From NCBI GenBank assembly GCA_033398695.1, contig JAWKAU010000207.1:1-64000 (forward strand): 64,000 bases of DNA, in the 5' to 3' direction. The position numbers and the translations under genes were made by a program. Positions 1 to 11,347 of the stretch are shown one piece after another (the stretch's first letter is position 1; every line of letters begins with the position of its first letter). This DNA is from Orobanche coerulescens (taxonomy: Eukaryota; Streptophyta; Magnoliopsida; Lamiales; Orobanchaceae). The notes under the pieces were generated by a model that was not told the DNA's origin, made no database searches, and saw only the letters and a program-made list of their open reading frames with translations.

Positions 1-378
1 GCGCCTGACAAAAGAAGAGTTTAACATCTAAAAGCGAAGACCGCATTAAATGAAAATATGAGAAAGGAAAGTCTTCCATATCCATAAAGCCATGATTTCA
101 CGGATGTCAGAAATCTCACCAACTTTCAACGGTCATATTGGTGAATGACTATCATCATCCAGCTACCCTACCAGAAAACAAGCATGCATAAGTTGTGAAA
201 AGAAAACGACTGAAGTCTACAGGGACGAAATTGGTGTACAAGTCCAACATATGTCTAGATGACAAGAAAGACAAGATGAGCGCAAATGCCATATCTCGCT
301 TAGACGAGCCTCACCGCAGAGATAGAGCTTAAACATTCAGAGAGTTGTTCGGTGACAATAAAACTTGTATTCTCAAGT
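1..378. other. Unassigned sequence at window start
   Basis: I see no supported gene here. The DNA directly precedes a putative LTR start at 379 and could be the degraded 3' end of that element's internal region, but no polypurine tract or protein motif could be recognised with confidence. Confidence 0.3.
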
Positions 379-492
379 GTTGATCGGGTCCGATCTTGTG
401 TAGATTGTGAAGCCAACTAATAACCAATCTGTTTGGGCGGTGTTAGATGTTGGGAGTTGGACACTAACCTGTGTAGGAAGTGTTGACTCAAG
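379..492 (+). mobile_element. Putative older copia-type LTR, fragment 1 (interrupted by element A)
   Basis: The segment begins with tgttgatc, a TG start typical of copia LTRs. It resumes after element A at 8791 and again after a MITE at 9559. The downstream part (about 9570-9700) carries a phrase resembling the R/U5 region of plant Tork/Angela-like LTRs: a tatagtgaatt block, a tggatgtaga block and actataaatc. This would make it the oldest layer here. Neither its own TSD nor its exact right end could be defined, so the call is tentative. Confidence 0.3.
488..492. repeat. Target-site duplication of element A, left copy
   Basis: The five bases tcaag directly precede the LTR and recur at 8786-8790 directly after the other LTR. 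This is the length expected for Ty3/gypsy integration and fixes both element ends. Confidence 0.9.
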
Positions 493-1345
493 TGTAACAC
501 CCCCAATCCACTCAGGGATATTACACGCCGTAGACCCTCTCCTCGAGGATCTACCAGGCTGATAACTAAAATCAAACATCTAAACATCGCCTTTAAGGCT
601 AAAATGACTCAGTAGACCGACTTGGTCTTTCAATAATAACATACAACTCATTCCCAAACACATACCCACGCAGGGGTCAAAATAAGATAAACTCCCGTAC
701 AACGGGGAAAAGATACCGCAGCGGAAAAGAAAATACAACTGGACCAATACGACATCAACGGAACCTCGTGTGATTAGTATCGTTCATCTTTCATCATCCT
801 TCGTGCCGACCCTGTGCTATGCTCCAAAACCTGAATGCAAAAATAGACATCCACCCCGAATACTGGGGTTAGCAAACTCCACCGTTTTGCTAGTGCAAGT
901 ACAAGTGCAAAAATACGAGCCATACAATACAAGTTCCAAGAACAATAATAATCGAAATCCTCAAAGGTTCAAACGTAAGGAAAAGTACTTCCCGAGGCAA
1001 GAGTTTGGGTAAACATTTCCAAAACCGAAAGATCGCAAATAAGGGAAACAATTTACAAAACAGCTTTAAAATGCCGTCGAGAGTTTTAATAGAAAACAAT
1101 TTAGGATTATAAAATCCTTCTCTTTCCAAAATCAATAGGGTCACACCCAAATGTTTTGTTTTCGCAAATAGGAAACCACCAATAATTTACGGTGGTCAAA
1201 GCCCAACATCACGTGTCCTCAACGGACGAAAAATCAACGGAACATAATCTCGCACGCGCATCGCCTAGACCGGACGATACCACCGACATCCCACTCGAGG
1301 CCTCGAAGGACCCTCCCGAGTGGCTAGCGAAACAAATCACACACA

Positions 1346-1493
1346 TCTCACGGTTGGATCAATCGCTTGTTGCATCCTCGCCACATGATCACATGCCATG
1401 TGCCACCGTAGATTATCTCAGCTCTCACGGTTGGATCAATCACTTGTTGCATCCTCGGCCACATGATCACATGCCATGTGCCACCGTAGACCT
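1346..1493. repeat. Two-copy 77-bp tandem repeat in the left LTR of element A
   Basis: Two units starting tctcacggttggatcaat at 1346 and 1423 each contain the near-palindrome cacatgatcacatgccatgtg. The same pair is present in the other LTR, so the duplication predates insertion. Confidence 0.8.
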
Positions 1494-2430
1494 TCAACCA
1501 TATCCACACATTCACACAAATAACATATCACATCAAGGATATTCAAACAATTCGCCCAGAGGCATCAAACACTTAGCAAAACACCACGTCAATTCACAAC
1601 GCACCGAAATGAAATAATATACGCCCACACACAATACCAAGTGCAACATGAACACCAAGCATATACATAGAATTCACATAGTTATTCACGAACACACCAA
1701 TCACAAAACACACACGGTTTTGAAAGGGGCCTTTAACGAGGCTAACCAAATCTTTTGAAAACTCATTTCAAACAAACAAACAAACCAAGACGATCACCAA
1801 TCATCATATCCGCGAAACAAGAAATGTATGGACAAGGTACTTGCCTCGAAATCGGCACGCAAGTATTCCGACGAACACGGCTCAACCGGAAAGCTTGAAA
1901 CGCCCGATGTTTTCGAAAAGGAAAACGACAACGAACGGAAGGGTTCAACTTGGTTTCTTCGCAAGAAACTCGACCCTAACAACATATAATCCACAAATCA
2001 ACAATCATACGAGGAAGGATAATCGTAGAACGCCCGAAAACCCCTCTATGACATTCTACCGGACACCTTCAAGGCGTCGGTCAAGAACTCAACTCAAACA
2101 ACGAATCGATACGATCCAACCATGGAATAACAAGGGAAATGATATAATACATCTAAATAATCATCAATCCATCAACAAAACGGAAAGAATCGGACAAAAC
2201 CCCAAAATCCCCAATTATCCAAAAAGGTAGGGTTTCAAGAGATATTACCTTGAGTGATTCAAGTGTCAAGATCCGTAGAACACGCGTTAGATTGATTATC
2301 CGAGCCTCACAACCGAAAAGAAATGATGAAAATCGACCCCCGGATGAAGAACTCTCTCTCCCTCTATAACTCTCTCTCTCGCGACTCGGCGGAAATGGGA
2401 AAGAATGAGCCATTCACGCTCAAAACCACA

Positions 2431-2535
2431 TTTATAGTGCAACACAGAGAACCTATCGGCCGGCCTATCGGCCGATAGGCCCAACCGATAGCCATACGGA
2501 ATGCCGGCAGAGAGTCTATCGGCCCCCTATCGGCC
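2431..2535 (-). promoter_or_regulatory. Element A LTR core promoter with upstream palindromes
   Basis: A TATA motif (ctataaatg on the minus strand, 2431-2436) is followed upstream by gcctatcggccgataggc at 2463-2480, a perfect 18-bp palindrome, and by further ctatcggcc repeats near 2451, 2516 and 2528. Placement directly upstream of TATA suggests promoter or enhancer function. That role is inferred. Confidence 0.55.
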
Positions 2536-2568
2536 GAAAGGCTCCCGGGAGTGCTCGGCCAAAAACTG

Positions 2569-2716
2569 AAACGACCATAACTCTCTCGTCCGGACTCCGA
2601 TTGACTCACCGTTTGAACCATTGGAAAGCTAACTCGATGATCTATAATATTGCAAAGATTTATAATTTTTGGAGTTACCAAAAATTAATGGTGATCTAAC
2701 AAAGACGAACTCATAC
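2569..2716 (-). repeat. U3 block shared by LTR families A and B
   Basis: This stretch of about 148 bp, from aaacgaccataactctctcg to cgaactcata, is nearly identical to 34264-34411, 40330-40477 and 63085-63232 in element B LTRs, and to 8127-8274 in the other A LTR. The flanking U3 sequence is unrelated. Confidence 0.85.
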
Positions 2717-3227
2717 TTAGAAAAGTCGTTTAGAAATCCCGAATTCAACAAAACGACACCGAAACCCGAACCTGAATACGAACCGAAGATACGGTTACGA
2801 AGTACTCACAAAGACGAATCTAAGAGCTAGTAGGACACACAATTCCGACCACCCGAAGGCTCGAAATTCGACAACGGAAGGTAATTACCCCAAACTTTGG
2901 GAAATTACGAAAATGGCCCAAATGCCCGAAAATCACCATACGTGATCGAATAACCAAACCGAAGTTCACAACACGTCTAACAAAGTTAAACGGACTTGCG
3001 GGAAACTCGAAACAAAGCTTCGTCGAGATTCGCAAGAATCGAACTCAAGTGCGGAAAAGTCGCTAAAAAGCACAGAACTCAACGAAACGACACCGAAACG
3101 AACTCGGATGTCAAAAAGTGTAGAATTAATCATTCTCAGAATGACGAAACGGTCATGAGCGAGTCGTCAAAACGGGCTCCGACCGAAAAAAAGAAATTAC
3201 CGGAAATCGAAAATTGCGGATATTACA

Positions 3228-3240
3228 TTCTACCCTCCTT
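3228..3240 (-). other. Polypurine tract of element A
   Basis: On the minus strand this reads aaggagggtagaa, directly upstream of the 3' LTR start. It is the expected primer for plus-strand DNA synthesis and confirms the minus orientation. Confidence 0.75.
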
Positions 3241-3616
3241 AAAAGAAGTTTCGTCCCGAAACTTAAAACAAGTAGGGAGAAGAAATATTCCGCCAGGAAA
3301 AACTCAACGAGACACACAAGAATGCGTAACTAACGCCCAACGGCGAAATGTTACAAACAACGCAAAGGGGTATACGGTGTGAAAACACGCTCCACGACGA
3401 CCAACACAACGTCGCCGGTAGAGACATAATAAAACCAACAAATGACAAGCGTCATCAATGGATAATACAATCAAGTCAATGATCCAAACAATCACAAAAC
3501 ACAAATTACTTGTTACAAGAGAACACGCACAGTCGAGAAAACAGAGAATAAACACAAAACGATCCACAAGGGTAATTATAAATAATTCGGACTACGCCGA
3601 AATCCTCAAAACCACC

Positions 3617-4641
3617 CTAGGCATCTCCGTGTCCTTTCGGAGCAGAGACGCAACCTCGATCCCCAAATCTCTCAGCTACCGTCTCGCAATGCACGGATCG
3701 GTGACCCACCTGGCCACACTCGAAACAGCTGACTAACGGTGAACGACAATTCTTCGCAGTATGGCCCGCTCGACTACAGTTATAACATATCTTCGAAGTG
3801 CTCACATTACTCACTGCAGGGGTGCTACTCCTCTGGTCACGCGATCTAGGAACCATATTGGGATGACGAGACGAAGTCCCAACCTCAAGGGGCCCACTCC
3901 CCTGATTTCCTGAAAAGTTCCCAACGGTTTTCTGTTTCTTCGAGTCAGACATACTCTCGGTCGATAATCTGGATAGCTCGTAGGCTAACGCCCTATTTTG
4001 ATAATCTCTCAAGGAAGTACAAGCGAGACCTGCCATGTACTGGCGAATCTCCGGCTTCATCCGCCTACTAAAATGACAAATCTTGTCCTCCTCTGTCCTT
4101 ACTTGATTCTGCACATAGCCGAGCTGTTTGCTAAAATCAATAATAGCTTGAGACAGCGGTACATCCTGCGGTTTCGCCGAAAAGAATTCATTAATCCTCT
4201 GATTTCTGATCGGTTCCGGACAAAACTCATCTCTCATGAATTTCTGGAACTCTGCCCACGTGACAACGCGATCTCGAGGCTTAAAAGCCTCCCACCAGCT
4301 AGCGGCATCTTTGTCGAAAAGATACTGAGCTACCGGGACCTTACGTTCTTCTGGACAATCAACTATCTCGAAAATCTTTTCCAACTGGAAAAGCCAACCA
4401 TCCCAGCCCAACGCATCCGCAACACCGGCGAATCGAGGGGGATTCATACGAATCACTTCGAAGCCACCGATTGCACCAGGCCGGGTCACATCTGTAACAC
4501 GCCGAATCGCCCGAGTCAATCGAGTCATCCGAGTGGCTACCGCCGCAAAATAGTAGCAACACCAATACCAATACCATCACCGGCGGCATGCTCTCGACCA
4601 CGCGTCCGATCGCCACGACCACGACCTCGGCCCCTCGGCAT
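3617..4641 (-). pseudogene. gag: Ty3/gypsy gag of element A, frameshifted near its N-terminus
   Basis: The product would be the capsid/nucleocapsid polyprotein that packages the element RNA in cytoplasmic particles. From the methionine at 4528 a 303-residue frame is open. Residues about 30-190 look like a gypsy capsid: a region around PRFAGVADALGWDGWLFQLE, then SWWEAF and an EFCPEPIRNQ segment. Two CCHC zinc knuckles follow: CYNCSRAGHTAKNC at 248-261 and CFECGQVGHRSVHC at 268-281. The likely original start is the ATG at 4641-4639, which opens MPRGRGRGRG, an Arg/Gly-rich start common in plant gypsy gags. That frame is lost by a one-base-type frameshift near 4545-4560, where the residues before the 4528 methionine (FAAVATR) still look like gag. 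The frame closes after the second knuckle with no protease or polymerase downstream. The frameshift could be real decay or a sequence error. Confidence 0.85.
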
Positions 4642-6033
4642 ACTAAATAAGTAACCACTCAAGACAACAAGGAATCATAATACATATCATATACAACAAT
4701 TTCCATCGTAAAGCAACATGCATACTAAAATCATAGCAACGACGGTATCGTTCAAGAATCTCAACACCGAACGATAACCAAGACATAATCACAAAACATC
4801 ATGGAATAATCACACATATACACGAACATACCAACCCAAGCTTCAATACCACACTCGCGTGTCAACACGCAAATCACCACGAGGCGATAAACAAGAACAC
4901 CGTTCACACCTCTCACGGAGGGTTAACAAAACATATGCGTGGCGAACGACTCAACGTTCACACCACCAATTCACTCACAATTCGGGGTTAACACCGTAAC
5001 GAAAGTTCGAAAACCATACACGCATTTCCGGTCTGCAAACAGGAATGATAGGTTTTAAAAACAAAAACCACCTTTTGAAAACAGTTTGGAAACAACAGTT
5101 GATCTTGAGTATCATTTTACAAAAAGCAGTACAAACACCATTATCGAGACTTTGAAAGTCATCTTGCGTTCGAACAAAAATGAGGACACCTTTCCTTTAG
5201 TGAAAAACTTTCAAAATATTCGACCCTTGGGTCTAAGCAATCGCATTTGAAAATATCTCAAAATATTTTTGGTCCTCAACCGGAAAATTTTTGAAATGTA
5301 TTGCGGCATTAGAAAACACCTTGAAAACACCGCATGGAAATAATTCGTTTTAAAAGTACGTCTCGAATTTTAATTTTCTAAGATACTCAAGGTTTTCAAA
5401 ATAATTCAATGAGCTAGAATGCCCAAAAATTTCGGGTAATTACAAGGAACAATATAGCGCCGTGGGTCCCGCTACGAACCCACCAAAGTTAAAAACCATT
5501 CACAAAAACGCCAAAAAGGCCGATGACGGTAATATTTCAAAAACTCACAAAATCCATTTACAAAATACTAAATTCCATAAGAATTTCGCCAAAATGATCA
5601 AGGCCATAATGCCAAAAACTCGATTAAGGGAATTGGTTTTGAAATAAAACTCATCGGTAAAATACCGAAATCCATTACGTAAGAACTCACGCAGCGGATA
5701 AAAGAAATACGATTCGACATGCATACCCAAAGAACAATACTCATCATACGAACGAAATATGAGAGTCAACTAGTCACGTATCAAGAAATCAAAATCCATA
5801 AGAGGATCCCGTCACTTAACAAATAATCATAAAAATAGCTCGTGTCACACGAGGCTCAACACAGATAAGGGAGACTTACATCCACAGTCGCACGAAGATG
5901 ATGATCGCCCACGATACTAATCACGACCAAAAACTCGAACGACGCGTCACGACACGACTTAGTCGGACAAAATCCGACGAGACAAAGACTCAACAGACAC
6001 CATCGACCCGACACCTAGGTTTCCACAACCTAA
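4642..6033. other. Non-coding 5' leader of element A
   Basis: About 1.4 kb between the primer site and the gag start. It is AT-rich and stop-rich on both strands, and I see no protein motif. It probably serves as untranslated leader and packaging region. It also marks where a longer coding region could have been lost. Confidence 0.5.
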
Positions 6034-6045
6034 GCTCCGATACCA
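6034..6045 (-). other. Primer binding site of element A (tRNA-iMet type)
   Basis: On the minus strand this reads TGGTATCGGAGC, four bases inside the 5' LTR. It matches the usual plant initiator-methionine-tRNA primer site (TGGTATCAGAGC) except for one base. Confidence 0.85.
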
Positions 6046-6049
6046 TTTA

Positions 6050-8785
6050 TGTAACACCCCAATCCACTCGGGGATATTACACGCCGTAGACCCTCTCCTC
6101 GAGGATCTACCAGCCGATAACTAAAATCAAACATCTAAACATCGCCTTTAAGGCTAAAATGACTCAAGAGACCGACTTGGTCTTTCAATAATAACATACA
6201 ACTCATTCCCAAACACATACCCACGCAGGGTCAAAATAAGATAAACTCCGTACAACGGGAAAAGATACCGCAATGAAAAGAAAATACAATCGACCAATAC
6301 GACATCAACGGAACCTCGTGTGATTAGTATCGTTCATCTTTCATCATCCTTCGTGCCGACCACGTGCTATGCTCCAAAACCCGAATGCAAAATAGACATC
6401 CACCCCCGAATACTGGGTTAGCAAAACTCCACTGTTTTGCTAGTGCAAGTACAAGTGCAAAAATACGAGCCATACAATACAAGTTCCAAGAACAATAATA
6501 ATCAGAAATCATCAAAGGTTCAAACGTAAGGAAAAGTACTTCCCGAGGCAAGAGTTTGGGTAAACATTTCCAAAACTGAAAGATCGCAAATAAGGGAAAC
6601 AATTTACAAAACAGTTTAAAATGCCGTCGAGAGTTTTAATAGAAAACAATTTAGGATTATAAAATCCTTCTCTTTCCAAAATCAATAGGGTCACAGCCCA
6701 AATGTTTTGTTTTCGCAAATAGGAAACCACCAATAATTTACAGGGTCAAAGCCCAACATCACGTGTCCTCAACGGACGAAAAATCAACGGAACATAATCT
6801 CGCACGCGCATCGCCTAGGACCGGGACGATACCACCGACATCCCACTCGAGGCCTCGAAGGACCCTCCCGAGCTGGCTAGCGAAACAAATCACACACATC
6901 TCACGGTTGGATCAATCGCTTGTTGCATCCTGGCCACATGATCACATGCCATGTGCCACCGTAGATTATCTCAGGCTCTCACGGTTGGATCAATCACTTG
7001 TTGCATCCTCGCCACATGATCACATGCCATGTGCCACCGTAGACCTTCAACCATATCCACACATTCACACAAATAACATATCACATCAAGGATATTCAAA
7101 CAATTCGCCCAGAGGCATCAAACACTTAGCAAAACACCACGTCAATTCACAACGCACCGAAATGAAATAATATACGCCCACACACAATACCAAGTGCAAC
7201 ATGAACACCAAGCATATACATAGAATTCACATAGTTATTCACGAACACACCAATCACAAAACACACACGGTTTTGAAAGGGGCCTTTAACGAGGCTAACC
7301 AAATCTTTTGAAAACTCATTTCAAACAAACAAACAAACCAAGACGATCACCAATCATCATATCCGCGAAACAAGAAATGTATGGACAAGGTACTTGCCTC
7401 GAAATCGGCACGCAAGTATTCCGACGAACACGGCTCAACCGGAAAGCTTCGAAACGCCCGATGTTTTCGAAAAGGAAAACGACAACGAACGGAAGGGTTC
7501 AACTTGGTTTCTTCGCAAGAAACTCGACCCTAACAACATATAATCCACAAATCAACAATCATACGAGGAAGGATAATCGTAGAACGCCCGAAAACCCCTC
7601 TATGACATTCTACCGGACACCTTCAAGGCGTCGGTCAAGAACTCAACTCAAACAACGAATCGATACGATCCAACCATGGAATAACAAGGGAAATGATATA
7701 ATACATCTAAATAATCATCAATCCATCAACAAAACGGAAAGAATCGGACAAAACCCCAAAATCCCCAATTATCCAAAAAGGTAGGGTTTCAAGAGATATT
7801 ACCTTGAGTGATTCAAGTGTCAAGATCCGTAGAACACGCGTTAGATTGATTATCCGAGCCTCACAACCGAAAAGAAATGATGAAAATCGACCCCCGGATG
7901 AAGAACTCTCTCTCCCTCTATAACTCTCTCTCTCGCGACTCGGTGGAAATGGGAAAGAATGAGCTGTTCACGCTCAAAACCACATTTATAGTGCAACACA
8001 GCAGAACCTATCGGCCGGCCTATCGGCCGATAGGCCCAACCGATAGCCATACGGAATGCCGGCAGTAGAGTCTATCGGCCCCCCCTATCGGCCGAAAGGC
8101 TCCTGGGAGTGCTCGGCCAAAAACTGAAACGACCATAACTCTCTCGTCCGGACTCCGATTGACTCACCGTTTGAACCATTGGAAAGCTAACTCGATGATC
8201 TATAATATTGCAAAGATTTATAATTTTTGGAGTTACCAAAAATTAATGGTGATCTAACAAAGACGAACTCATACTTAGAAAAGTCGTTTAGAAATCCCGA
8301 ATTCAACAAAACGACACCGAAACCCGAACCTGAATACGAACCGAAGATACGGTTACGAAGTACTCACAAAGACGAATCTAAGAGCTAGTAGGACACACAA
8401 TTCCGACCACCCGAAGGCTCGAAATTCGACAACGGAAGGTAATTACCCCAAACTTTGGGAAATTACGAAAATGGCCCAAATGCCCGAAAATCACCATACG
8501 TGATCGAATAACCAAACCGAAGTTCACAACACGTCTAACAAAGTTAAACGGACTTGCGGGAAACTCAAACAATAGCTTGTCGAGATTCGCAAGAATCGAA
8601 CTCAAGTGCGGAAAAGTCGCTAAAAAGCACAGAACTCAACGAAACGACACCGAAACGAACTCGGATGTCAAAAAGTGTAGAATTAATCATTCTCAGAATG
8701 ACGAAACGGTCATGAGCGAGTCGTCAAAACGGGCTCCGACCGAAAAAAAAGAAATTACCGGAAATCGAAAATTGCGGATATTACA
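6050..8785 (-). repeat. Element A 5' LTR
   Basis: Near-identical to 493-3227, including the 77-bp tandem pair (6899-7044), the TATA motif (7985-7990) and the 18-bp palindrome (8018-8035). As the 5' LTR it would drive transcription leftward. Many of its differences from the other LTR fall at CAG/CTG/CCG sites or in short homopolymers. Confidence 0.9.
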
Positions 8786-8790
8786 TCAAG
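8786..8790. repeat. Target-site duplication of element A, right copy
   Basis: tcaag, identical to 488-492. Confidence 0.9.
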
Positions 8791-8882
8791 TCTAGTTGAA
8801 CACCATTCTGTGTGAACAGTGTTGCTGTGTATACAAGCGTGTATCAATCTGTGTGAATGATATAGCTTGCGTGTATTCCTAG
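8791..8882 (+). mobile_element. Putative older copia-type LTR, fragment 2
   Basis: Continuation of the sequence left of element A, ending at the MITE insertion. Assignment rests on collinearity with 379-492 and 9559-9700. Confidence 0.25.
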
Positions 8883-9550
8883 TAGGGGTGGACTCAGTTC
8901 CATTCGGTTTGGTTTTTGATCGAAATTGATAATCGAACCAAATATTCGGTTTCGGCTTGGTTCGGTTCTTTTTGAAGTTCAGTTCGGTTAAATTCGGTTC
9001 TATAAATATTCGGTTCAGTTTTGGTTTGATTTGATGATTTTTCGGTTCTTCACAATATAAATTCAAATATTATATTTAATAGAATAAGTTATATATAACA
9101 ACAAGCCAACAAAAGTTATATATATGCTCAAGATAAAGGGTAGACTTGCATAGCAATTTACAAATATCTTAAAAGATATAACAATCACAAATCGCAATAG
9201 CTCATTCTCTAAACCTAAATGAGTTGAATCACGAATTACATGAGCATATTATCGGTCCTCCTTGGATCCATGAGGGTCGTAAAAAAGAAAAACAAATTAC
9301 ACCAAAAATCTCAAACACACAAAACTCACAAAACGATGTCATTTTACTATGTTGACTTTGACTTCGGTCCATTTCGGTTCGGTTCGGTTCGGTTCTATCC
9401 GACCCCGAATCGAGAACTGAACTAAACTAATTCGGTTGGGTTTTGTTTTTCTATTTTTCGGTTCAGTCTTCTTTGGTTTCGATTCTTCTGTTCTTTTTTC
9501 GATTTTTTTCGTTTCGGTTTTCAAATTTCGGTTCCGAAATACCACCCCTA
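8883..9550. mobile_element. hAT-type MITE with TTCGG-rich subterminal repeats
   Basis: A 668-bp non-autonomous element with inverted ends taggggtgg/ccaccccta, flanked by an 8-bp duplication (attcctag at 8875-8882 and attcctaa at 9551-9558, 7 of 8 identical). The TIR and TSD length match the hAT superfamily. Both subterminal regions are arrays of ttcggtt-type repeats in inverted relation (about 8895-9050 and 9355-9540). Open frames within it are low-complexity translations, not genes. Confidence 0.8.
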
Positions 9551-9558
9551 ATTCCTAA

Positions 9559-9760
9559 TTTCATATAGTTGTGTACGCTTTGATTATAGTGAATTTCTTC
9601 CTGTGTGGAGAAAAGTGGATGTAGAACCCCACCTTCGAACCACTATAAATCTTGTCTTGCTTCATGTATTATCTCATGCATATCCATTTACATATTACAG
9701 CAATGCTCTAAAGAAAACTCTTTTAAAACATCAGTTTGACAAACTTTGTAGTGTTGCTAT
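9559..9760 (+). mobile_element. Putative older copia-type LTR, fragment 3
   Basis: Contains tatagtgaatttcttcctg and cgaaccactataaatcttg, which resemble the R/U5 part of Tork/Angela-like LTRs. The right end is not defined. Confidence 0.3.
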
Positions 9761-10458
9761 AGGTATTTAAACTACAGCACCTTAAGCAATTTGCTATATA
9801 CAACATCTTTAATATGGATACATCGTACTTACTAAAAATTTCCGCATTTAACTCTTTCTTGAGCTATTTAGGACGAGTGTTATCCGTCCTTAGATTTTTG
9901 GGACCAACAAACTTTAATTGTATGTATGAAGGGTTGGGACTCTGAATTTAGGATTCTAAGAGAATAAAAAATCTGGAAAATTATATCTATATTAAATAAT
10001 TATGAAAAAAAATTAGGACTCTTAAGTTAAAATATGATGGTACAGATAAGGAGAAAATAAAGCTGATGTGGTCTAAAAATTAATTATTTCATCACGTTCT
10101 ATAGAAGTGGATAATAAAAAAATTGGAAAACTATATCTATATCAAATAATTATGGGAAATAAATTTAGGACTCGTAAATTATAATAGAGAGAGGGAGAAA
10201 ACAAAAGCTAATGTGGCATAAAAATTAAATCTTTCATTTAAATTGCTGATGTGGTATAGCTTAGAAATTTCGGTGAACGTGGTGCTTCGATTAATATGGT
10301 ACAAGTTGAAAAGTTTGGACTTTTTTTAATATATAATATTGATTTTATCTTAATATAAGATTAAATTAGGCAGACAATCAAAAGGGACAAGTGTTCCCGT
10401 TTGTCTCAAAACTCAACAGATCTTGTGATATGTGGTTCACGAATTAGCATCTCTCCCC
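9761..10458. other. AT-rich intergenic DNA with a 149-bp tandem duplication
   Basis: No gene is seen. Two imperfect units start at about 9975 and 10124 (ggaaaattatatctatat versus ggaaaactatatctatat), and each runs on to a gctgatgtgg or gctaatgtgg segment. Confidence 0.55.
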
Positions 10459-10595
10459 TAGAGATGTAAACGAGCTCGGGCCCGATGGGTTGGCCAGCTA
10501 ACTCGAAAAATTGGGTTAAGTATAATATTTCTGGCCGTTTAAATTCGGTTTTGGTCTGACTGCTTAATGAAGTTCGTTAAGTAGCTAACCTGCCC

Positions 10596-10598
<3 letters not shown>

Positions 10599-10650
<52 letters not shown>
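10599..10650. repeat. (AT)26 microsatellite, left tract
   Basis: A pure AT dinucleotide run directly abutting the nested inverted-repeat element. Confidence 0.95.
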
Positions 10651-10652
<2 letters not shown>

Positions 10653-10817
10653 AAAAGTGTATGTGGGGCTGTCACACACCCAAGTTGGGTGAAAAACCCC
10701 TAACATCTAATTTTTTAAAATTAATTTAAAACAAAAATGGGCCCCCTGAATTTAATGTTAAAAAAATAGATGTGAGGTTTTTCACTAACTTGAGCTGATA
10801 AATTTACACACACTTCC

Positions 10818-10820
<3 letters not shown>
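10651..10820. mobile_element. Fold-back MITE embedded in an (AT)n microsatellite
   Basis: About 170 bp with imperfect inverted arms of about 60 nt. The left arm starts ggaaaagtgtatgtg. The reverse complement of the right end starts ggggaagtgtgtgtaa. Both arms then share caagttNNNNgaaaaacc and acatcta. It is flanked on both sides by (AT)n, as described for microsatellite-targeting MITEs such as rice Micron. Family identity with Micron is not shown. Confidence 0.55.

Positions 10821-10853
<33 letters not shown>
10821..10853. repeat. (TA)n microsatellite, right tract
   Basis: A TA dinucleotide run flanking the nested element on the right. Longer imperfect TA/TAT-rich DNA continues to about 11080. 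Confidence 0.95.
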
Positions 10854-10855
<2 letters not shown>

Positions 10856-11347
10856 ATAATTTCAACTTACAGTAATACTATATTTATATAACATATATTA
10901 ATATTATATAGTATATAATATATTAATATTATATATGTAATATATATTAATATTATATATAATATATATTACTACTGTATTTGTTAATATAGTGTGTTTA
11001 TATATATATATATGTATATACATAAAAGTGTATTTTTTGTTATATTATTATAGTATATTTATTACTATATATATAAAATATATTGTTACTGTTTTTTTTT
11101 TGTTTATGATTTATAAAAAATTAAAAATAGATTTTTTTAAATATTTAGCTCGTTTACCCCGAAGCCTGTTAGGGTTAGGGTTAGGGCCGATATTTCCTAG
11201 CCGTTTAAATCTGGGCTTTTTAGCCCGGACCGTTTAACCCGAAGCCCGCTAGGGATAGCCCGTAACCGCTAGGGCTAGCCCGTTTAACATCTCTACTCTC
11301 CCCATTTGTCATGTCAGGATAATGAAAAATGATTTGGCAACACCGGC

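Larger units (their letters stand above)
493..3227 (-). repeat. Element A 3' LTR
   Basis: In element orientation the LTR starts TGTAATATCC at 3227 and ends GGTGTTACA at 493, giving TG...CA ends. A TATA box on the minus strand (2431-2436) divides it: U3 is 2437-3227, and R plus U5 lie to the left. U3 holds an 18-bp perfect palindrome and a block of about 148 bp shared with element B. Short open frames inside it are not believable genes. Confidence 0.9.
493..8785 (-). mobile_element. Element A: complete gag-only Ty3/gypsy-like LTR retrotransposon
   Basis: An 8.3-kb element with two LTRs of about 2.74 kb, a 5-bp TSD (tcaag), a tRNA-iMet-type primer site next to the right LTR and a purine-rich tract next to the left LTR. 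Transcription would therefore run right to left. The internal region is only about 2.8 kb and holds a gag with two CCHC knuckles, but no protease, reverse transcriptase, RNase H or integrase motif. This fits the TR-GAG class of non-autonomous elements, which would depend on pol from a relative. The two LTRs are very similar, so insertion is fairly recent. Element B shares its LTR ends and a U3 block. Confidence 0.9.
10459..11295. mobile_element. hAT-type MITE with perfect 8-bp TSD
   Basis: The ends tagagatgtaaacg and (reverse complement) tagagatgttaaacg form TIRs. The 8-bp duplication ctctcccc is perfect (10451-10458 and 11296-11303). Subterminal regions contain inverted copies of a cgggc/gtttaa-rich motif. 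No transposase is present. The interior holds two (AT)n tracts around a nested fold-back element. Confidence 0.85.

Noticed and set aside
1..378. Possible retroelement RNase H or integrase tail (frame reading DKMSANAISRLDEP)
   Set aside because: The resemblance to a gypsy ADALSR motif is too short and lacks supporting motifs on either side.
770..2484. Multiple 60-140-codon frames on both strands
   Set aside because: They lie inside a defined LTR, recur in the other LTR with frameshifts, and show no domain.
11168..11190. gttagggttagggttaggg resembling a telomere repeat
   Set aside because: Only about three units, lying in the subterminal region of a hAT MITE whose own motif is gggcta/gttaggg-like. 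Not a plant TTTAGGG array.
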